Shown: positions 59,364-64,000 of the stretch, in pieces
Position numbering within the stretch: position 1 is the stretch's first letter
Layout: each line of letters starts with the position of its first letter
From: Tetramitus jugosus
Lineage: Eukaryota; Heterolobosea; Eutetramitea; Acrasida; Vahlkampfiidae
Direction of reading: 5' to 3'
Length of the DNA: 64,000 nt
Assembly (NCBI GenBank): GCA_937625935.1
Contig: OW569368.1
Span: forward strand, 124,001 to 188,000
Made by a program: the position numbers and the translations under genes
Notes under the pieces: generated by a model
The model's input: the letters and a program-made list of their open reading frames with translations, nothing else
Databases searched by the model: none
Told to the model about the DNA's origin: nothing

Positions 59364-59434
59364 TCTCCTATGGTCTAGTGGTATGATAGCGGACTTTGAA
59401 TCCGTTGACGGTGGTTCGATTCCACCTAGGAGAA
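59364..59434 (+). tRNA. tRNA-Gln (anticodon TTG)
   Basis: The 71 nt fold into a cloverleaf: acceptor TCTCCTA/TAGGAGA, D stem GTC/GAT with TAGTGGTAT loop, anticodon stem GCGGA/TCCGT around CTTTGAA, T stem GGTGG/CCACC around TTCGATT, and discriminator A at 59434. There is no intron. The A and B box promoter elements (TGGTCTAGTGG and GGTTCGATTCC) are good. The anticodon TTG reads CAA. A T-run for polymerase III termination begins within a few bases (ACTTTTGG). Confidence 0.95.
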
Positions 59435-59656
59435 CTTTTGGTTCATACGGTTTTGTTTTTCACTACTCAACACAAACAAAAAGGTAGATAACGGGTACAA
59501 GGACCGGGGTTGACAAGTCATGATTCTCGCATAATGCACCCTATTAGCCTAAATCTTGGACCAATATCAACCGCTTTTTTTTTGGGAGACAAACAAAACA
59601 CTTTTTCAAATAAAACAACATAAAAGAGCATCCAAGTCACTACTGAAACAAAGATC

Positions 59657-61204
59657 ATGAACTCACTCTCCCCTGTGCTTGAATCCAGAGAAACAACCTT
59701 AAATTATTGGCAGAGATTCACATTTACTGCCAACTCAATTTTTTCTCCTTCGTTTCTTTCCGTCACAGGCGCCGTTCTCAACATTACAAAAATTATGATG
59801 AATGCCTCATTTCTCAGCATTCCGTTTGCCATGCTCAAGGGAGGATTTTTTTACACGTTGCTTCTGTTGCTTCTCAATGGTGTTCTGAATGGCTATACTG
59901 CTGAGGTGCTGACTCGTTCTTGTGCCTTGGAATACACAAGAATGATGGACTCCACTGAGGACGGAGAGACTAATGAAGTTCCTTTGGAGCAAGTTGTCCA
60001 TCATGCTGCCTCAAGCTTGGAAAAGCTGTCGTCCTCCGCTTTGCCGCCTGTTTCTGAAGCTCAATCTGAAACTATCACGGCAAATGAAAGCGATGAGGAC
60101 AATCCAACCAGTATTTCCCAAGTTGCTCCCTCTGAGATGATATCAGAGTTGGACAACAATGAGAATGTCCAACAAGATTCGGACCAAGAGCTACAGCAAC
60201 CAAAGTTAGTAGCGACAAAGCAATTTCTATCATACTTAGAAGCGAGTCGCAAGAGCTTTGGAAGAATTGGTGAACTCATTTGCTCCTTGACCATCCTATT
60301 GACAGATATTGGTGCTTGCGCAGCTTACATTCTCGTAGCTGCCAATAGTTTGCATTTGGTTTATGACAAGTTGAGTCCTGTTCACTACATGTTGCTGTCA
60401 ACATTGATCATACTTCCGTTCGTATACTTGAAAGATGTTCAGAAATTAAGTGTGATGGGTAGTGTTGGTGTACTCACTTTTCTGGGATTGATCATTGTTG
60501 TAGTTGTGTATGGCTTTGCCATTGACGGTTCTCATCGAATACACAGTACGTCTCAACTGTCAATCATCAACTGGAGAACTTTCTTTGTCTCGTTTGGTAT
60601 TTGCAAGTTTAGCTTTTGCGGACACGAAGTGTTTTGCACGATTAGAGCTGGGATGCCTACTCAGAAACACTTTACATACGCAATGGTAATCTCCTGTGTC
60701 TTCATTACTGCGGCAGCTGTAATGATGGGGTGTGCAGGATATTTCATGTTTACGGATGTTACACCAGAATACATTATGGAAAACTTTCCTGAGGGAACAG
60801 TGTTCAGTAACATTGTTCGAGTCACAGTTTCTCTCATGCTTCTTGCCTCGATCCCCATCACTATCTTTGCGGCATGTGAGTTGGTTGAGCACTATCTGAA
60901 ACATTTGAAGAACTTCAAATATTACAAGTTTATTGACACTGAGAAGATCATACCAAGAATTATGATTCGCACACCTTTGATGTTCAGCTCCATTGGACTC
61001 GCTATTCTCGTGCCAAACTTTACAAAACAAGTGTCTCTTGTTGGTGGTGTGGGAGACTCATGTCTGGGTCTCATTTTCCCAATCTTGATCTACACAAAGC
61101 TTCACTGGAAGAACATTACTTGGTTACAGCTCGCTATGCATTCGTTCACTGTTGGATTTGGCATTTTCGGTATTGTTTGTGCCTTTCTTGTTTTCATTCT
61201 TTAG
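59657..61204 (+). CDS. amino acid transporter (AAAP / SLC38 type)
   Basis: This 515-residue intronless gene has about 11 hydrophobic helices and the AAAP opening SFLSVTGAVLNITKIMMNAS followed by FLSIPFAMLKGGFF, which corresponds to the family's first helix with its substrate-binding break. Helices follow at about 185-300 and 320-515. A long acidic loop (about 90-180) separates helices 2 and 3, longer than in most relatives. Such proteins are proton- or sodium-coupled symporters of amino acids at the plasma membrane or vacuole/lysosome. The exact substrate cannot be read from the sequence. The gene follows the tRNA-Gln gene by 220 bp on the same strand. Confidence 0.88.
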   Translation: MNSLSPVLESRETTLNYWQRFTFTANSIFSPSFLSVTGAVLNITKIMMNASFLSIPFAMLKGGFFYTLLLLLLNGVLNGYTAEVLTRSCALEYTRMMDSTEDGETNEVPLEQVVHHAASSLEKLSSSALPPVSEAQSETITANESDEDNPTSISQVAPSEMISELDNNENVQQDSDQELQQPKLVATKQFLSYLEASRKSFGRIGELICSLTILLTDIGACAAYILVAANSLHLVYDKLSPVHYMLLSTLIILPFVYLKDVQKLSVMGSVGVLTFLGLIIVVVVYGFAIDGSHRIHSTSQLSIINWRTFFVSFGICKFSFCGHEVFCTIRAGMPTQKHFTYAMVISCVFITAAAVMMGCAGYFMFTDVTPEYIMENFPEGTVFSNIVRVTVSLMLLASIPITIFAACELVEHYLKHLKNFKYYKFIDTEKIIPRIMIRTPLMFSSIGLAILVPNFTKQVSLVGGVGDSCLGLIFPILIYTKLHWKNITWLQLAMHSFTVGFGIFGIVCAFLVFIL

Positions 61205-61723
61205 GAGGAAATTCATGTCTCCTCAGCTTGATAGTGGTCGAACAACTGTTGACCAGTCTAATTGGTGCTACATTTGTTCGCAGGAGAAGGATCATCCAGA
61301 CAAATGTCCATAAAAAAGTGAGTTCGAGATACGAAGAGGAAGTGTAAACTTAAACTAAAACTCTGAAGGAATCATGTCAGGCCTCTCACAACTCTTTGAT
61401 TCGTTCTTTCGAAAGTAGTGAAACTATGGAATAAATGAAATTTGTCTTGAGATCAATCATTCTTGCCCACTTTGTCTAACACAATACACTTGTCATTGTT
61501 CTTCTCCGAGATCAAATGAAACCTCAACAACACACAATGAATGAAAGAAAATGAACAAACAAATCATCCGGGTGATTGATGAAAGAATGGACAAGAATTC
61601 ATCACCGTTTGTGACTTCTTTGGTTTTCGACAACTTGTTTTGTTAGGAAATGTTCTACTGTTCGCCGTGCAGGTAATTGCATTTTTACAACACTTTCTCC
61701 CTTTATTGAGAAATACGATATAA
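61205..61723. other. convergent intergenic region
   Basis: The interval lies between the stop codons of the transporter and the F-box/ApaG gene. No gene, tRNA or repeat is recognised; a 68-codon minus-strand frame at 61564-61770 has no domain. Confidence 0.5.
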
Positions 61724-63274
61724 CTAACAGTGATTTTTAACATTGAGCTCAAAAGGGTCAATCTTGGCATTAAATACTTCTCCAGTGCTCAAATTCTCCA
61801 TGGTAAAATATCCTTCCATGCTACCGGTTGGAGTAGAGCTGTTAGTGGAGCTGCAATATGAGAAAGTGGACCCAGGTTCGATCACAGGATGCAAACCAAT
61901 GACACCGGGTCCGTTAACTGAATCTGTTACACCATTCGCGTCCTTAATAACCCAACATCGACTCCTCAGTTGGCACTTGAGATTCTTTGGGGCATTCTCA
62001 TCCATTGAAATCTTGATTCGATAGGAAAAGAAGTAATATGGCTCTACATTGTCTATATCTGAACTTTCTGGTCTGAATAGAGCATTACATTGTATTCGAA
62101 CCCCATTGGTTGTAGTGTCTGAACCAATACTGCCATCCAGCGGGAACCGCTCAATGTATCCATCATTGAATTCGTACAAGTTCCTCTGTGTCAAATCAAT
62201 TACGTATTTCTCGAACCATTCAATAAAGGAACCACTAAGAACAAACGGAGTTCCTCGACCTGAGATCTGAATCACCATACCACGACGATAAATTGTATTC
62301 ATGAAAGTAAAGTCTTTCATAGCGATCGCGATCAACATACGGCCACCTCTGATAATGGGCAAACAATTCGTCATCCACTTCAGATTCTGACGAAAAAATT
62401 GGTTCTCAAAGACAACACTGTCTAGCTTGAGAAACGTGAGGAAACTGAGCTCGTCATACACTATATACCCTCCGAACAAGGGCGAGGGTGCCTCATCTTG
62501 AGTCGATTGACCGTTGTGCATTCTATAAAAACACTCGAGTTCTTTTGGAATTGAGCAAGCTTCATCAATCTGACAATCAGCCAAAAACTGCTGCATTTCC
62601 TCACGAGAAGCACCATCTAACAGAGACTCAAACACTGAAGGGCAATTCTTGTGCAAGTAAGAATCCAACTGGTCGCTCAGAGTTTTAACTTTGCGGAACA
62701 CGGAAGCCAACCCACCATACTGCAATTGATACTCTCTGTAGCAGAGCTTGTTCATTTTGGCTGCAAGAAGTTCATATTGATCATTCACAGGTTCACTATG
62801 ATTATGCAACAATCCACGAGAGGGACTTGAGTTCAACTGTGCCCATACTTGATCGTCATTCACAATCTTTTGAACAAGTGCATAAAAGCCTCGATACGAA
62901 GCAACATCACAACGTTCTTCACCCACGCGAGCCATCTTTGTCACAGAGGGAGACAAAGCATCACCTGTTCGAGTATCATCACCTTCCTCGTCCAGGTCGT
63001 CGTCCCTCTTCTCCGACAAACGTCGCAACACGTGGGCATCGGACAAGCCATGAGGAACGTCCAACAACCATACATACTTGCACAACCACTTCCACAAAGA
63101 AGCATGACCAGACAATTGATAAAATCTGTAGCTCACACTGGAACAGGCACACAAATCTACGGGACCGAGGAATGACAAGAGCGCGATGATCGTGTCATCC
63201 GGTAAATCTTTGGTGAAATCTTCTGTCATCAAAACTTGCGATGTCATTTTCGGAATGTGCTCGGACTTGTTCAT
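61724..63274 (-). CDS. F-box, SUKH and ApaG domain protein (FBXO3-like)
   Basis: This 516-residue intronless minus-strand gene has three domains in the order of FBXO3. An F-box lies at about 22-70 (LPDDTIIALLSFLGPVDLCA ... FYQLSGHASLWKWL). A SUKH (SMI1/KNR4-like) domain lies at about 190-350 (PKELECFYRMHNGQ ... FGGYIVYDELSFLTF). An ApaG/DUF525 domain lies at about 375-505 (YFFSYRIKISMDENAP, VNGPGVIGLHPVIEPGSTFS, GSMEGYFTMEN). In FBXO3 the F-box binds Skp1 and the ApaG domain recognises substrates or ligands, giving an SCF ubiquitin ligase. A disordered acidic insert (about 90-120) follows the F-box. All three domains look complete. Confidence 0.92.
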   Translation of the reverse strand: MNKSEHIPKMTSQVLMTEDFTKDLPDDTIIALLSFLGPVDLCACSSVSYRFYQLSGHASLWKWLCKYVWLLDVPHGLSDAHVLRRLSEKRDDDLDEEGDDTRTGDALSPSVTKMARVGEERCDVASYRGFYALVQKIVNDDQVWAQLNSSPSRGLLHNHSEPVNDQYELLAAKMNKLCYREYQLQYGGLASVFRKVKTLSDQLDSYLHKNCPSVFESLLDGASREEMQQFLADCQIDEACSIPKELECFYRMHNGQSTQDEAPSPLFGGYIVYDELSFLTFLKLDSVVFENQFFRQNLKWMTNCLPIIRGGRMLIAIAMKDFTFMNTIYRRGMVIQISGRGTPFVLSGSFIEWFEKYVIDLTQRNLYEFNDGYIERFPLDGSIGSDTTTNGVRIQCNALFRPESSDIDNVEPYYFFSYRIKISMDENAPKNLKCQLRSRCWVIKDANGVTDSVNGPGVIGLHPVIEPGSTFSYCSSTNSSTPTGSMEGYFTMENLSTGEVFNAKIDPFELNVKNHC

Positions 63275-64000
63275 ATTTAAACTTGATTATGATTTTTCGC
63301 TGACTCAACTCTCTGTGATGAGATGCGATGAGATTTTTGTTGTGGCGTCGATTAATACACACGTCCTCATTGCCATGTCAAAACAAAGATCAAGTCCCAG
63401 TTAGGAAAAAGATTTCTCCGCCTCGGGAGAAACAGGAAATATTTTCCTGAAAGAAATAGTCCCTGGGTGAAATTGAGAAGGATTGATTAATAACAACGCA
63501 CAAGGAGCTGTTCGTGACACTGACATGACTGTTGTTGCATTCCACACACAACTTTCACTCCAACGACCAAGGTATGCTTCATCTCGACTCTCTTCGTATT
63601 TGGTCAATGAAGAGAGAGAGCAAGGGGTGAAGTGCACTGTGTACGGCACGTTGGATCCTTTCCACAAGGGATTGGACAACCCCGCATTTAATATTTGGAC
63701 TTTCCTGTATCAGAAAGAAAACCAAACAACCAACTCCAGAAAAATCGCAACAAGCCAGTATGAAGAGAAACAAGAACGGAGTTTTTTATAGTCTAACAAC
63801 AGGGTCAATTCGGATGAGATGATGAGGAAGTCGTGCTCGTGAGTATGTAAGCTACCAACGGCAGTGAAAAATGAGGTGGTTTCATTTTCTCGCGCACGAT
63901 TGGCCTCGTCATCTCTTCCAACAATTTGATCTCGTTGTTTGGATTCAAGTAAGAGAGAGCTGAAGGTCGAAGATCAGGAAGATGAAAGGCAACCAAACCA
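63275..64000. other. right end of window, no recognised gene
   Basis: The left part should hold the promoter of the F-box/ApaG gene. Overlapping short frames on both strands (plus 63483-63791, minus 63401-63679, minus 63805-63996) show no domain or repeat. A gene edge beyond 64000 cannot be excluded. Confidence 0.45.

Overview
This window is nuclear DNA of a unicellular eukaryote, most likely a heterolobosean amoeba of the Naegleria type. The evidence is moderately AT-rich, gene-dense DNA with mostly intronless genes, short GT-AG introns (65 to 191 nt), and a protein set typical of free-living amoebae: SHAQKYF-type Myb, Zn2Cys6, RCC1-repeat, DD3-3-like and EF-hand two-pore channel proteins, with long Asn/Gln/His tracts. 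No ribosomal or mitochondrial DNA is seen. The genus assignment is inference.

Layout. 1-9 kb: a decayed RCC1/BTB gene cut by the window edge, an F-box protein, a large low-complexity zinc-finger regulator on the minus strand and an actin-related protein. 9-17 kb: a mitochondrial-type rhomboid protease, the nuclear cap-binding subunit CBP80, a cyclophilin-RRM protein (PPIL4 type) and a mitoferrin-like carrier. 17-25 kb: a two-pore channel with a newly placed first exon, an unknown Ser-rich protein, a SWIM-finger protein whose N-terminal half resembles an inactivated polynucleotide kinase-phosphatase, and a Cys-rich protein. 25-33 kb: a DD3-3-like secreted protein, a membrane-anchored subtilase, a tRNA-Thr gene with a truncated LINE just upstream, and a second RCC1 gene with a broken BTB tail. 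33-49 kb: Myb, Zn2Cys6-PAS and ARID regulators, a Nab2/ZC3H14-like protein, a membrane protein, an M16 metallopeptidase, a HAD phosphatase and a small secreted triple-repeat protein. 49-59 kb: a tandem, same-orientation array of four LINE copies. 59-64 kb: tRNA-Gln, an amino-acid transporter and an F-box/SUKH/ApaG protein (FBXO3 type).

The most notable system is the retrotransposon. Two independent LINE loci (30.8-31.2 kb and 49.3-59.3 kb) lie about 35-50 bp upstream of tRNA genes, in the same orientation relative to the tRNA, each bounded by a target-site duplication. At the second locus new copies seem to have been added repeatedly at the tRNA-proximal site, with the best preserved copy nearest the tRNA. 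All copies end in a conserved set of short hairpins followed by poly(A), and one is an ORF1-only half-LINE. This resembles the tRNA-targeted TRE elements of Dictyostelium, in an unrelated lineage.

Splice structures were inferred by eye from GT/AG signals and frame continuity; all inferred joins keep frame. Functions rest on motif recognition without database searches.
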